DNA from: JAIBJN01 sp963825255
Lineage (GTDB): Bacteria > Actinomycetota > Thermoleophilia > Gaiellales > Gaiellaceae
Length of the DNA: 64,000 nt
Assembly (NCBI GenBank): GCA_963825255.1
Contig: CAWGSF010000001.1
Coordinates: 1 to 64,000 of the forward strand
Direction: 5' to 3'
Both the position numbers and the translations under genes were made by a program. The notes beneath the pieces are model-generated. The model had not been told where the DNA came from. It did not search any database and saw only the letters and a list, made by a program, of their open reading frames with translations. Below are positions 17,287 through 26,337 of this stretch, piece after piece; position 1 is the stretch's first letter; each line of letters begins with the position of its first letter.

Positions 17287-18108
17287 GTGCCCGCATCGGC
17301 CTTCTTCCTCGCGCTCGCGGCGGCCTTCGTCCACGCGGGCTGGAACCTCCTGATCGCGCGGGCCCGCGATCCGGAGTCGGCGGCGGCGATCGCGCTCGTC
17401 ACCGCGGTCGTCGTCTTCGCGCCCGTGGTGGCTCTCCGGTGGGACCTGGACGCCCGGGCCTGGCCCTACATCGTGGCGAGCTCGTTCCTCGAGCTCGTCT
17501 ACTTCGCCCTTCTTGGAGCCGCGTACCGGCGTGCCGAGCTCTCGGTCGTCTATCCGCTCGCCCGCGGCGTCGCCCCGCTCCTCGTGCTCGCAGTGGGCGT
17601 GATCGCGTTGGGCGCCGGGACGACCGCCGCGCAGACCCTCGGCGTCTGCCTGGTCGGCCTGGGCGTGCTCCTCGTCCGCGGCCTTCGCCGTCCCGGACAG
17701 GCGTCCGGGGTGGTCTTCGGGCTCGCCATCGCCGGCTGCATCGCCGCCTACACGCTCGTGGACAACGAGGGCATCACGTACGCGAACGCGCTCACCTACC
17801 TCGAGCTGACGCTGCTCGTTCCAGCCTTCGCCTACGCGACGGGAATCGCCGTGTTCAAGGGCGGCGACGCGCTCCGCGGCGAGCTGAATGCCTCGTCGGT
17901 GGTCGCGGGGATCTGCACGTTCGTCGCCTACGGGCTCGTGCTCGCCGCGCTCGCCCGCGCCGAGGCGGCTCCCGTCGCCGCCGTGCGCGAGACGAGCGTC
18001 GTCATCGCCACGGTCGGGGCGGCGCTCTTCCTTCACGAGCGCGTGGGGCCGTCTCGTCTCGCCGGGGCCGTCCTCGTCGCCGTCGGCGTCGCCCTGCTCG
18101 GCTTCTAG
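17287..18108 (+). CDS. EamA-family (DMT superfamily) transporter
   Basis: A 273-residue drug/metabolite transporter with two EamA repeats and about ten helices. The first repeat holds ALAAAFVHAGWNLLIARARD, the loop motif AELSVVYPLARGVAPLLVL and a helix ending in LVGLGVLLVRGL; the second carries GLVLAALARAEAAPVAAVRE and ALFLHERVGPSRLAGAVLVA, the usual motif before the last helix. The GTG start lies 15 nt after the PhyH gene, so they are likely co-transcribed. The substrate is unknown. It converges with the NUDIX gene, overlapping by 4 nt. Confidence 0.87.
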   Translation: MPASAFFLALAAAFVHAGWNLLIARARDPESAAAIALVTAVVVFAPVVALRWDLDARAWPYIVASSFLELVYFALLGAAYRRAELSVVYPLARGVAPLLVLAVGVIALGAGTTAAQTLGVCLVGLGVLLVRGLRRPGQASGVVFGLAIAGCIAAYTLVDNEGITYANALTYLELTLLVPAFAYATGIAVFKGGDALRGELNASSVVAGICTFVAYGLVLAALARAEAAPVAAVRETSVVIATVGAALFLHERVGPSRLAGAVLVAVGVALLGF

Positions 18109-18512
18109 CCCTGGAGCCAGAGCGCGAGGGCGGCGAGGGAGTTCGCATCCGAGAGCTCCCCGATCACCCCGCGGAGCGCGTGCCGCTCGACGACGAGGTC
18201 GTCGCCCTCCTCGCGCTCCCCGATGCCCACGTCGACGAGGTCCCGCGCCTCGAAGACGTGGACGTACTCCGTGGAGTAGTCCGGCGCGGCCCAGAACTCG
18301 CCGAGCTTGCGCCACGACGCGGCCGTGAGCCCGCACTCCTCCACGAGCTCGCGCGCCGCGCACTCCTCGGGCGACTCGCCCTCCTCGATCGAGCCGGCCG
18401 GGAGCTCGAGCGTGCGCCCGCCGGCCCCGGCCCGGGTCTGCGAGACGAGCACGAGCTGCTGGCCGTCGACGGCCACGATGGAGACGGAGTCGGGAAGACG
18501 GAGCACCCCCAC
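18105..18512 (-). CDS. NUDIX hydrolase (ADP-ribose pyrophosphatase-like)
   Basis: A 135-residue NUDIX protein with the complete box G-x5-E-x7-REUxEExGU: GSIEEGESPEECAARELVEE followed by CGL. The strand RTLELPAGSIEEGE before it and the EFWAAPDYSTEYVHVFEARD strand after it resemble ADP-sugar diphosphatases. Substrates of this subgroup are often ADP-ribose or sugar nucleotides, but side-chain prediction is not possible here. It starts at GTG 18512 with TAGACT 7 nt upstream. Its start lies 23 nt from the start of the divergent P1 peptidase. Confidence 0.9.
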   Translation of the reverse strand: MGVLRLPDSVSIVAVDGQQLVLVSQTRAGAGGRTLELPAGSIEEGESPEECAARELVEECGLTAASWRKLGEFWAAPDYSTEYVHVFEARDLVDVGIGEREEGDDLVVERHALRGVIGELSDANSLAALALWLQG

Positions 18513-18519
18513 GACGAGG

Positions 18520-18529
18520 AGTCTAGGCT
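18520..18529. promoter_or_regulatory. Overlapping divergent -10 elements, AGTCTAGGCT
   Basis: On the plus strand TAGGCT (18524-18529) ends 6 nt before GTG 18536. On the minus strand TAGACT (18525-18520) ends 7 nt before GTG 18512. The two hexamers share two base pairs, so only one of the two genes can have polymerase bound at a time. Both starts lack a Shine-Dalgarno. Confidence 0.5.
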
Positions 18530-18535
18530 GCGCCC

Positions 18536-19639
18536 GTGGCCAGGCCGCGCGCGAGAGAGCTTGGGATCGGGATCGGGATGCTCCCGCCGGGCGCGCAGAA
18601 CGCGATCACCGACGTCCCCGGCGTGCGCGTCGGCCACGAGACGCTGGTCGAGGGGGACTCCGTGCGCTCGGGCGTGACGGTGATCTACCCGCACGAGGGG
18701 AATCCGTGGGACGAGCCCGTCTTCGCGGGCGCGCACCGGCTGAACGGGAACGGCGAGCTGACCGGGCTCGAGTGGGTGCGCGAGTCGGGGCTCCTCACCT
18801 CCCCCGTCGGGCTGACGAACACCCACTCGGTCGGGATCGTCCGCGACGCCCTCATCGCCGCGGAGGTCGCGGCGCGGGGCAACGGGCGGGAGTTCTGGAG
18901 CCTGCCGGTCGTGGGCGAGACCTGGGACGGAACGCTCAACGACATCAACGGCCAGCACGTGCGGGCCGAGCACGTCGACGCCGCGATCGCCGCGTCGGGG
19001 CCGGGCCCTGTCCCCGAGGGGAACGTCGGCGGCGGGACGGGGATGATCTGCCACGGCTTCAAGGGCGGGATCGGCACCGCCTCGCGGGTGGTCGAGGCGG
19101 TCGGCGGCCACGTCGTCGGCGTCCTCGTCCAGGCCAACTACGGCCGGCGCGAGCGGCTCCGCATCGACGGCGTCCCCGTGGGGGCCGAGATCCCGGACTC
19201 CGAGGTCCCCGGGCCCGGCGTCCCGGGAGGGTCTCCCGGCGGCTCGATCATCGTGATCGCCGCCACGAACGCGCCGCTCCTCCCCGACCAGTGCGAGCGG
19301 CTGGCCCAGCGCGCGGGGCTGGGGATCGGGCGCATGGGCGGCGTCGGCGAGAACTCGAGCGGTGACCTCTTCCTCTGCTTCGCCACCGGCAACAGGGGCC
19401 TTCCGGCCGGGGACTACGCGGCCGAGATCCCGCTCACGGTGCCGTTGGAAATGGTCCCCGCCCAGCACATGACGCCGCTCTTCGACGCGATCGTCGAGGC
19501 GACGGAGGAGGCGATCGTGAACGCGCTCTGCGCCGCCGAGACGATGACCGGCCTCGCCGGCGCGGTCGTCCACGAGCTCCCCACCGGGCGCGTGCGGGAG
19601 ATCATGGCCGCCCGCGGCGCCCTGCGCGACACGGCGTAG
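18536..19639 (+). CDS. P1-family peptidase (DmpA-type aminopeptidase)
   Basis: A self-processing N-terminal-nucleophile aminopeptidase of 367 residues. The opening GMLPPGAQNAITDVPGVRVG and the NTHSVGIVRDALIAAEV and GNVGGGTGMICHGFKGGIGT segments are conserved, and the autocleavage site is the GGS of GGSPGGSIIVIAATNAPLLP, where the Ser becomes the new N-terminus of the small subunit. Members cleave small D/L-amino acid amides or beta-peptides. The start is GTG 18536 with TAGGCT 6 nt upstream. Intact frame. Confidence 0.9.
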   Translation: MARPRARELGIGIGMLPPGAQNAITDVPGVRVGHETLVEGDSVRSGVTVIYPHEGNPWDEPVFAGAHRLNGNGELTGLEWVRESGLLTSPVGLTNTHSVGIVRDALIAAEVAARGNGREFWSLPVVGETWDGTLNDINGQHVRAEHVDAAIAASGPGPVPEGNVGGGTGMICHGFKGGIGTASRVVEAVGGHVVGVLVQANYGRRERLRIDGVPVGAEIPDSEVPGPGVPGGSPGGSIIVIAATNAPLLPDQCERLAQRAGLGIGRMGGVGENSSGDLFLCFATGNRGLPAGDYAAEIPLTVPLEMVPAQHMTPLFDAIVEATEEAIVNALCAAETMTGLAGAVVHELPTGRVREIMAARGALRDTA

Positions 19640-19653
19640 AGACCGCTTCCGGG

Positions 19654-19682
19654 TTGTTGCGGCACCCGCAGCGGGCTACGCT
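19654..19682 (+). promoter_or_regulatory. Possible promoter of the polyamine operon
   Basis: TTGTTG (19654-19659), 17-nt spacer, TACGCT (19677-19682), about 35 nt upstream of the aldehyde dehydrogenase ATG, which has a GGAGG-type site at 19702-19706. Confidence 0.4.
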
Positions 19683-19716
19683 CCCGCCTAGCGTCGAAAA
19701 CGGAGGTCCGATCGCG

Positions 19717-21153
19717 ATGAGCGTTGCCGTGTCCCAACACAAGAATCTCGTTGGCGGTGAGTGGGTCGACGCGGTCGAGGGCGGGACCGCGGAGATCATC
19801 AACCCCGCCACCGGAGAGACGATCGCCGAGGTCCCCAACGGGAGCGCGGCGGACGTCGACCGCGCCGTCGAGGCGGCCAAGAACGCGCTTCCGGAGTGGC
19901 TCGAGACCACCCCAGGCGAGCGCCAGGCGATGATCCTCAAGCTCGCGGACGCGCTCGAGGAGCACAACGAGGAGCTCGCGAGCGTCGAGTCGCAGAACGT
20001 CGGGAAGCCGCTTCCCTACGCGCGCGACGAGATCCCGGTCTCTGCGGACAACCTCCGCTTCTTCGCCGGCGCGGCCCGTGTCCTCGAGGGGACGGCTGCC
20101 GGCGAGTACATGCAGGGCTACACGTCGATCATCCGGCGCGAGCCCGTGGGCGTCGTCGGCCAGATCGCGCCGTGGAACTACCCGCTGATGATGGCGGTGT
20201 GGAAGATCGCGCCGGCGCTCGCGGCCGGCAACGTGATCGTCCTCAAGCCCTCGGAGCAGACGCCGCTCACCGCGCTGATGATGGCCGAGTACATCGGCGA
20301 GATCTTCCCCGCCGGCGTCGTGAACGTCATCACCGGCGACGGAGAGCCGGTCGGCGCGGGCATCGTCCGCCACCCCGATGTGCGCATGGTCTCCCTCACG
20401 GGCGACGTCGCCACGGGCAGGGAGGTGGCCAAGGCCGCCGCCGAGACCCTCAAGCGCGTGCACCTCGAGCTCGGGGGCAAGGCGCCGGTGATCGTCTTCG
20501 ACGACGCCGATCCCGAGGCGACCGCAGAGGTGATCAAGAACGCCGGCTACTGGAACTCGGGGCAGGACTGCACGGCTGCCTCGCGCGTCATCGCCGGCCC
20601 CAAGATCTACGAGAAGCTCATCGAGGACCTCGTGCCCGCGGTCGAGTCGCTCAACGTCGGCGACCCGGCCGAGAGCGAGGAGGTCGAGGTCGGCCCGGTC
20701 ATCTCGAAGGCGCAGCAGGAGCGCGTCTTCGGGTTCCTCGACCGCGCGAAGAAGGCGACCGTGCTCACCGGTGGCGGCGCCAACGGCGACCGCGGGTTCT
20801 TCGTCAAGCCGACGGTGGTCGTCGACGTGAAGCAGACCGACGAGATCGTGCAGAAGGAGGTCTTCGGCCCGGTCGTCACCGTCCAGCGCTTCAAGGACGA
20901 CGACCAGGCGATCGCGTGGGCGAACGACGTGCCCTACGGCCTCGCGGCCTCGGTCTTCACGCGCGACATCGGCAGGGCCCTGAACGCGGCCCGCAAGCTC
21001 CAGTTCGGAGCGGTGTGGATCAACGACCACATGCCGCTCGTCTCGGAGATGCCGCACGGCGGCTACAAGCAGTCGGGCTACGGCAAGGACCTGTCGAAGT
21101 ACGCGCTCGAGGACTACACGCAGATCAAGCACGTCATGGCGAAGATCGACTAG
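19717..21153 (+). CDS. patD: Aldehyde dehydrogenase, probable gamma-aminobutyraldehyde dehydrogenase
   Basis: A 478-residue NAD(P)+ aldehyde dehydrogenase, predicted to oxidise 4-aminobutanal from putrescine to GABA. The Rossmann motif VVGQIAPWNYPLMMAVWKIA, the catalytic Glu in HLELGGKAPVIVFDDAD and the catalytic Cys in NSGQDCTAASRVI are all present. The middle and the end (SEMPHGGYKQSGYGKDLSKY, LEDYTQIKHVMAKID) are close to what I remember of E. coli PatD/YdcW, which supports the substrate call. It heads a run that includes a polyamine ABC importer and a class III aminotransferase. Betaine aldehyde dehydrogenase is the main alternative. Confidence 0.82.
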   Translation: MSVAVSQHKNLVGGEWVDAVEGGTAEIINPATGETIAEVPNGSAADVDRAVEAAKNALPEWLETTPGERQAMILKLADALEEHNEELASVESQNVGKPLPYARDEIPVSADNLRFFAGAARVLEGTAAGEYMQGYTSIIRREPVGVVGQIAPWNYPLMMAVWKIAPALAAGNVIVLKPSEQTPLTALMMAEYIGEIFPAGVVNVITGDGEPVGAGIVRHPDVRMVSLTGDVATGREVAKAAAETLKRVHLELGGKAPVIVFDDADPEATAEVIKNAGYWNSGQDCTAASRVIAGPKIYEKLIEDLVPAVESLNVGDPAESEEVEVGPVISKAQQERVFGFLDRAKKATVLTGGGANGDRGFFVKPTVVVDVKQTDEIVQKEVFGPVVTVQRFKDDDQAIAWANDVPYGLAASVFTRDIGRALNAARKLQFGAVWINDHMPLVSEMPHGGYKQSGYGKDLSKYALEDYTQIKHVMAKID

Positions 21154-21164
21154 CCACCGCCGGC

Positions 21165-22715
21165 ATGGCTGTCGCAGCGACGGAACGTCCTTCCGAGGAG
21201 GGCGAGCAGGTCGGGCTGAACGCGAGCGCGATCGGGTTCGTCGGGGCCCTCGTCATCGGGCTCGCGTCGACGGCGCCTGCCTACTCGCTTGCCGCCGTCC
21301 TGGGGACGCTCGTGGTCATCGTCGGCGTGCAGGCTCCGGCCGCCCTCCTGGTCTCGTTCGTCCCGATGTTCTTCATCGCGGCGGCCTTCTTCTACATGAA
21401 CCGGGCCGACCCGGACGCGGGGACGACCTTCTCCTGGGTCACCCGTGCGCTCGGGCCGTACCCGGGGTGGTTGGGCGGCTGGGCCGTGTGCGTCACGGGC
21501 GTCCTCGTCGTCGGCTCCCTGGCCGATGTCGGCGCCCGTTACACGTACCTGCTCTTCGGCTGGGACACGGCGGCGGCGTCGAAGCCGGCCGTCACGGCCC
21601 TCGCGGTGACGTACATCGTCGTCCTGACGGCGGTCTGCATCATCGGGACGGAGCTCTCCGCGCGCGTCCAGGACGTGATGATCCTCGCGCAGGTCGGCGC
21701 CCTCCTCCTGCTCGCCGGCGTCGCCCTCGCCAAGGTCTACACGGGCAACGCGGCCCCGGACTCGATCGAGCCCTCCCTGTCCTGGTTCAACCCGCTGGAC
21801 ATCGAGAGCCGCGACGCGCTGATCGCCTCCCTGCTCATCGGGGTCTTCATCTACTGGGGCTGGGAGAGCGCCGTCAACCTCGCCGAGGAGACCGAGAACT
21901 CGCGCACGGCGTCCGGGCTCGCGGCACTCGCCAGCACGCTCATCCTCCTCGTGACGTACGTCGCGGTTGCGACCGCCGTCATCGCGTACGCCGGTCTCGC
22001 GTTGCTCGCGGAGTTCGACGACGACGATGCCCTGTTCGGGACGGTCGCCGCCGGAGCGCTGGGGTCGCCCTGGGACAAGCTCGTCATCCTCGCCATCGTC
22101 ACGTCCGCCGTTGCGTCGACCCAGACCACGATCATCCCGTCGTCGCGAACGTCGTTCTCCATGGCCCGCTCGGACGCCTTGCCACGAGGGCTCGCGCGTA
22201 TCCACCCCCGCTTCCAGACGCCGCACGTCTCGACGATCGTCGTCGCCGGCCTCGCCCTCCTCTGGTACGTGCCGGCGAACTTCATCTCGGAGAACTTCCT
22301 CTTCGACACGCTTTCGGCCCTGGCGCTGATGATCGCCTTCTACTACGCGCTCAGCGGCCTCGCCTGCATCGTCTACTACCGCCGTGAGCTCTTCAGATCG
22401 GTCGCGAACTTCCTCTTCATCGGCGTCGCGCCGCTGATCGGCGCGTCGCTCTTGGCGTTCCTCTTCTTCCAGTCCGTGAAGGACTTCACCGATCCCAGCG
22501 CCTCCTACACGGGTCAGTCGATCTTCGGCGTCGGCGTGCCCCTGGTCATCGGGCTCGGGTTCCTCGGACTGGGCGTCGTCTTCATGATCCTCTGGCGGCT
22601 CGGCGGGCACGAGCGCTTCTTCGGTCGCCGGGCGTTCGAGGCTGTCGATCCCGAGGTCGCCGCCGGCAGGGTCGCGCTCGGGGAGACCGTCGGCTTCGCG
22701 GACCGGGGGCGCTGA
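21165..22715 (+). CDS. APC-superfamily amino acid/polyamine permease
   Basis: A 516-residue permease with about twelve helices. The N-terminal helix pair has the LNASAIGFVGALVIGLASTA and PAYSLAAVLGTLVVIVGVQA segments, and helix 3 is preceded by a DPDAGTTFSWVTRALGPYPG loop like the amino acid permease consensus. Helix 6 begins with GVFIYWGWESAVNLAEETEN, a substrate-site region. The C-terminal tail is soluble. It follows patD by 11 nt and precedes a UspA gene by one base, so import and stress-sensor genes are coupled. The substrate is probably an amine or amino acid; putrescine or GABA would suit. Confidence 0.87.
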   Translation: MAVAATERPSEEGEQVGLNASAIGFVGALVIGLASTAPAYSLAAVLGTLVVIVGVQAPAALLVSFVPMFFIAAAFFYMNRADPDAGTTFSWVTRALGPYPGWLGGWAVCVTGVLVVGSLADVGARYTYLLFGWDTAAASKPAVTALAVTYIVVLTAVCIIGTELSARVQDVMILAQVGALLLLAGVALAKVYTGNAAPDSIEPSLSWFNPLDIESRDALIASLLIGVFIYWGWESAVNLAEETENSRTASGLAALASTLILLVTYVAVATAVIAYAGLALLAEFDDDDALFGTVAAGALGSPWDKLVILAIVTSAVASTQTTIIPSSRTSFSMARSDALPRGLARIHPRFQTPHVSTIVVAGLALLWYVPANFISENFLFDTLSALALMIAFYYALSGLACIVYYRRELFRSVANFLFIGVAPLIGASLLAFLFFQSVKDFTDPSASYTGQSIFGVGVPLVIGLGFLGLGVVFMILWRLGGHERFFGRRAFEAVDPEVAAGRVALGETVGFADRGR

Positions 22716-22716
22716 G

Positions 22717-23166
22717 ATGGGGACGCTCGTCCTCGGCTGTGACGGCTCTGAGTGCGCGGGGGCGGCGCTGGAGTCCGCCGTCGAGCTCGCCCGGAGCCTC
22801 GGCGATACGATCGTCGTCGCCTACGCCGCGGAGCCGCCGGTGCGCAGCGTCGGCGAGGAGTTCCCCGAGCACGAGCGCGCGCTCGTGGAGATCGGCGAGC
22901 GGGTCACCGGGGCGGCGGTCGAGCGCGCCCGCGAGGAGGGGGTCGACGCCGAGGCCGTCATCGTCCACGAGCGGCCCGTGTCCGCGCTCATCGACCTGGC
23001 GGACGAGCGCGATGCGCGCATGATCGTGATCGGGTCGCACGGCGAGGGAGCGATCCGCGGTGCGATCCTGGGGTCGACGCCGCACAAGCTTCTCCAGCGT
23101 TCCCAGCGGCCGGTGCTCGTCGTCCCGGCGCCCGACAATGACAAGGAGGTGTCCGATGGCCGTTGA
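22717..23166 (+). CDS. Universal stress protein, UspA family
   Basis: A 149-residue UspA-domain protein with the full ATP-binding motif: GCDGSECAGAALESAVELA at the N-terminus and VIGSHGEGAIRGAILGSTPH, i.e. G-x2-G-x9-G-S/T, near the C-terminus, ending in SQRPVLVVPAP. It starts one base after the APC permease stop and its 3' end overlaps potA by 11 nt. The ribosome-binding site for potA (AAGGAGGTG) lies inside its end. In this window APC permeases repeatedly come with Usp proteins, so it may tune the adjacent transporter; that is inference. Confidence 0.92.
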   Translation: MGTLVLGCDGSECAGAALESAVELARSLGDTIVVAYAAEPPVRSVGEEFPEHERALVEIGERVTGAAVERAREEGVDAEAVIVHERPVSALIDLADERDARMIVIGSHGEGAIRGAILGSTPHKLLQRSQRPVLVVPAPDNDKEVSDGR

Positions 23167-24268
23167 GGAGCAGGTGGCGACCGGGAGTGGGACGGAATCG
23201 CCCGTCGCGGACGTCCGCCTCGAGGCGGTCACCAAGCGCTTCGACGACGTCGCCGCCGTCGACGGGATCTCACTCGAGATCCCCCGCGGGAGCTTCTTCG
23301 CGCTCCTTGGCCCCTCGGGATGCGGCAAGACGACGAGCCTGCGCATGATCGGGGGCTTCGAGCAGCCGACCGAGGGCGTCATCTACCTCGGCGACCAGGA
23401 CGTCACGTGGTTGCCGCCATACAAGCGGGACGTCAACACGGTGTTCCAGAGCTACGCGCTCTTCCCGCACCTCTCGATCTTCGACAACGTCGCCTTCGGC
23501 CTCAAACGGAGGGGCGTCAAGGGCGCGGAGCTCAAGCAGCGGGTCACCGAGGCGCTCGAGCTCGTCGCCCTCGGCGGCATGGAGCGCCGCAAGCCCCGTC
23601 AGCTCTCGGGCGGCCAGCAGCAGCGGGTGGCGCTCGCGCGCGCCCTGGTCAACCGACCGCGCGTGCTCCTGCTCGACGAGCCGCTCGGCGCGCTCGACCT
23701 GAAGCTCCGCAAGCAGATGCAGCTCGAGCTGAAGCGCATCCAGCACGAGGTCGGGATCACGTTCGTCCACGTCACCCACGACCAGGAAGAGGCCATGACC
23801 ATGGCCGACGCGATCGCCGTCATGAACGCGGGCAAGATCGAGCAGCTCGGGACGCCGGCCGAGCTGTACGAGACCCCGCGCACGGCGTTCGTCGCCGGCT
23901 TCCTCGGCATCTCGAACCTGCTCGCGGGCACCGCCGACGGCTCGGGCACCGTCCGGCTCCCCGACGGGACCTCCGTCCGCGTCCCCGCCACGGCCGGGCG
24001 AAGCGGAGAGCTCTCGATCGGCATCCGCCCGGAGAAGGTCCGCCTCGGTGCCCTGGAGGAGAACCGCCTCGCCGGCGAGGTGCGGGAGAGCGCCTACATC
24101 GGCGTCTCCACCCAGTACATCGTCGACACGTCCGCCGGGGCGATCACGCTGGTCGTTCAGAACTCCGAGGCCGGGGCGACCTCGGTGCGACCCGGTGACC
24201 AGGTCACGCTCAGCTGGAGCCCCGAGGCAACATTCGTCGTCGAAACACAGGGAGAGGGAGAGGAATGA
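23156..24268 (+). CDS. potA: Spermidine/putrescine ABC transporter ATP-binding protein PotA
   Basis: A 370-residue ATPase of a polyamine importer. Walker A LLGPSGCGKTTSLRMIGG, Q-loop NTVFQSYALFPHLSIFDNV, signature RQLSGGQQQRVALARALVN, Walker B VLLLDEPLGALDLKLRKQMQ and the switch His in FVHVTHDQEEAMTMAD are all present. The C-terminal TOBE-type regulatory domain begins around residue 250 (SNLLAGTADGSG). The ATG at 23156 has an excellent site AAGGAGG upstream. It overlaps Usp by 11 nt and potD by 4 nt. Confidence 0.95.
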   Translation: MAVEEQVATGSGTESPVADVRLEAVTKRFDDVAAVDGISLEIPRGSFFALLGPSGCGKTTSLRMIGGFEQPTEGVIYLGDQDVTWLPPYKRDVNTVFQSYALFPHLSIFDNVAFGLKRRGVKGAELKQRVTEALELVALGGMERRKPRQLSGGQQQRVALARALVNRPRVLLLDEPLGALDLKLRKQMQLELKRIQHEVGITFVHVTHDQEEAMTMADAIAVMNAGKIEQLGTPAELYETPRTAFVAGFLGISNLLAGTADGSGTVRLPDGTSVRVPATAGRSGELSIGIRPEKVRLGALEENRLAGEVRESAYIGVSTQYIVDTSAGAITLVVQNSEAGATSVRPGDQVTLSWSPEATFVVETQGEGEE

Positions 24269-25461
24269 CCGACCCGCTCAAAGGCATGTACGACCCGATC
24301 ACCCGACGTCAGCTCCTGCGCCGAGCCGCCGGCGCGGGCGCTGCGCTCTCCATTCCCTCCCTGCTCGCCGCCTGCGGCGGCGGCGGCGGAGGCATCGAGG
24401 GCGCCGCCGCCGACACGACGCCGACGACGGTCGTCCAGGAGCTCGCCGACCAGATGACCGTCTCCAACTGGCCGTACTACATCGACCAGAACGACGACGC
24501 GACCGAGTTCCCCACCCTCGACATGTTCACGAAGGAGACGGGAGTCAAGGTCAACTACCTCGAGGACATCAACTCGAACGAGGAGTTCTTCGGCGAGATC
24601 CAGGCGCCGCTCTCGCGGGGCCAGGGGATCGACCGCGACATCATCGTCCCCACGGCCTGGCTCGCGGCCCGGCTCCTACGCCTCGGCTACCTCCAGAAGC
24701 TCGACAAGAGCGCGATCCCCAACATCTCCAACCTCGAGCCGACGCTTGCGCATCCGGACTGGGACCCGAACCGCGACTACAGCCTGCCGTGGCAGTCGTA
24801 CATCACCGGCCTCGGCTACGACCCCGACAAGGTCGGGGGCGAGCTGACGTCGGTCGAAGACCTGCTCGACCCGGCGCTCAAGGGGAAGATCACGATGCTC
24901 GACTCGATGGAGGACACGGTCGGCCTCTTCCTGCTCGAGATGGGCGTCGATCCCTCCGGCGACATCGACCCCACGGCCTACGACGAGGTCATCGCCAAGG
25001 TCCAGAAGGCTGTCGACGACGGGCAGATCCGCCAGTTCACGGGCAACGACTACACGGGCCCGCTCTCCAAGGGCGACGTCTGGGCGTCGATCGCCTGGTC
25101 GGGCGACATCGTCATCCTCCAACCGGACAACCCGAACCTCAAGTTCACCGTCCCCGACGCCGGCGGCATGACATCGGTCGACACCATGGTCATCCCGACC
25201 GGCGGCGACGTCTTCACGGCGTCGACGTTCATGAACTTCTTCTACGACCCGAAGATCGCGGCGCTGGTCACCGCGTACGTGAACTACATCACGCCCGTCG
25301 CGGGGACGAAGGAGGAGGTCGAGAAGATCAGCCCGGACCTCGTCGAGGACCCGCTCGTCTTCCCGACGCCCGAGGTGCTCGAGAGCCTCTACGAGTTCAA
25401 CTCGGAGGCGATCGAGAACGTCGACTACCAGGAGAAGTGGCAGGCCGTGATCGGCGTCTAG
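24265..25461 (+). CDS. potD: Polyamine-binding lipoprotein PotD
   Basis: A 398-residue extracytoplasmic binding protein. The N-terminus carries a twin-arginine type signal (ITRRQLLRRAAGAGAALSIP) followed by lipobox LLAAC, so it is probably exported folded by Tat and lipid-anchored. The mature part begins with a glycine-rich linker and the strand MTVSNWPYYIDQNDDATEFP; the YSLPWQSYITGLGYDPDKVG and GDVWASIAWSGDIVILQPDN segments are typical of PotD/PotF. The specific polyamine cannot be predicted. Its ATG overlaps potA by ATGA. Confidence 0.92.
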   Translation: MTDPLKGMYDPITRRQLLRRAAGAGAALSIPSLLAACGGGGGGIEGAAADTTPTTVVQELADQMTVSNWPYYIDQNDDATEFPTLDMFTKETGVKVNYLEDINSNEEFFGEIQAPLSRGQGIDRDIIVPTAWLAARLLRLGYLQKLDKSAIPNISNLEPTLAHPDWDPNRDYSLPWQSYITGLGYDPDKVGGELTSVEDLLDPALKGKITMLDSMEDTVGLFLLEMGVDPSGDIDPTAYDEVIAKVQKAVDDGQIRQFTGNDYTGPLSKGDVWASIAWSGDIVILQPDNPNLKFTVPDAGGMTSVDTMVIPTGGDVFTASTFMNFFYDPKIAALVTAYVNYITPVAGTKEEVEKISPDLVEDPLVFPTPEVLESLYEFNSEAIENVDYQEKWQAVIGV

Positions 25462-25479
25462 CCGCTCCCTGCGTCCGGC

Positions 25480-26337
25480 ATGGCCTTCCTCCACCGCCAC
25501 GGCTGGCTGACGCCGTACCTCCTCCTCGCGCCGGGGCTGGCGTTCCTCATCGTCTTCTTCGTCATCCCGCTCTACTACCTCGGCTACACGTCGCTGCAGG
25601 AGGGGACGGTCCAGGTCGGCTACACGTTCACCTGGGCCTGGGACAACTACTCGCAGGCGTTCTCGACGTACCAGGCGCAGTTCTGGCGCTCGCTCGGGTA
25701 CGCCGGCATCGCCACGGTGGCGGCGCTCCTCATCTCCTATCCGCTCACGTACTGGATCGCCTTCAGGGGCGGCCGCTGGAAGAACCTGCTCCTGCTCTTC
25801 ATCATCGCCCCCTTCTTCGTCACCTACCTCATCCGGACCCTCGCCTGGCAGAGCATCCTCGCCGACGACGGGTTCGTCGTGAACGCGCTCCAGTTCATGG
25901 GGCTCGTCTCCGACGACGGCCGCATCCTCGCCACGTCGACCGCCGTGATCGCCGGGATCACCTACAACTTCCTGCCCTTCATGGCGCTGCCGCTCTACGT
26001 CAGCCTCGAGCAGATCGACAAGAGCCTCATCGAGGCGTCCAAGGACCTCTACGCGTCGAGCACGAAGACGTTCCTGCGCGTGACGCTGCCGCTGTCCGCC
26101 CCGGGGGTGATCGCCGGGACCCTCCTCACCTTCATCCCCGCGGCCGGCGACTTCATCAACGCGGAGCTGCTCGGGACGCCGAACCAGGCGATGATCGGCA
26201 ACGTCATCCAGTCGAAGTTCCTCGAGATCACCGACTACGGGCAGGCGGCGGCGCTCTCGGTCATCCTCATGGCCGTCATCCTGGTGCTCATCGCCGTGTA
26301 CGCCCGCGTGCTCGGCACCGAAAGGATGGCCGGGTGA
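25480..26337 (+). CDS. potB: Polyamine ABC transporter permease PotB
   Basis: A 285-residue membrane permease with six helices. It opens with LTPYLLLAPGLAFLIVFFVI and carries the EAA coupling loop around EASKDLYASSTKTFLRVTLP followed by LSAPGVIAGTLLTFIPAAGD, both diagnostic of the PotB/PotH group. The gene starts 18 nt after potD and its TGA overlaps the potC GTG. Intact. Confidence 0.93.
   Translation: MAFLHRHGWLTPYLLLAPGLAFLIVFFVIPLYYLGYTSLQEGTVQVGYTFTWAWDNYSQAFSTYQAQFWRSLGYAGIATVAALLISYPLTYWIAFRGGRWKNLLLLFIIAPFFVTYLIRTLAWQSILADDGFVVNALQFMGLVSDDGRILATSTAVIAGITYNFLPFMALPLYVSLEQIDKSLIEASKDLYASSTKTFLRVTLPLSAPGVIAGTLLTFIPAAGDFINAELLGTPNQAMIGNVIQSKFLEITDYGQAAALSVILMAVILVLIAVYARVLGTERMAG

Noticed and set aside
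23320..24198. Plus-strand open frame inside potA
   Set aside because: Out-of-frame reading of potA, dominated by Arg and Ala; potA itself has all ABC motifs.
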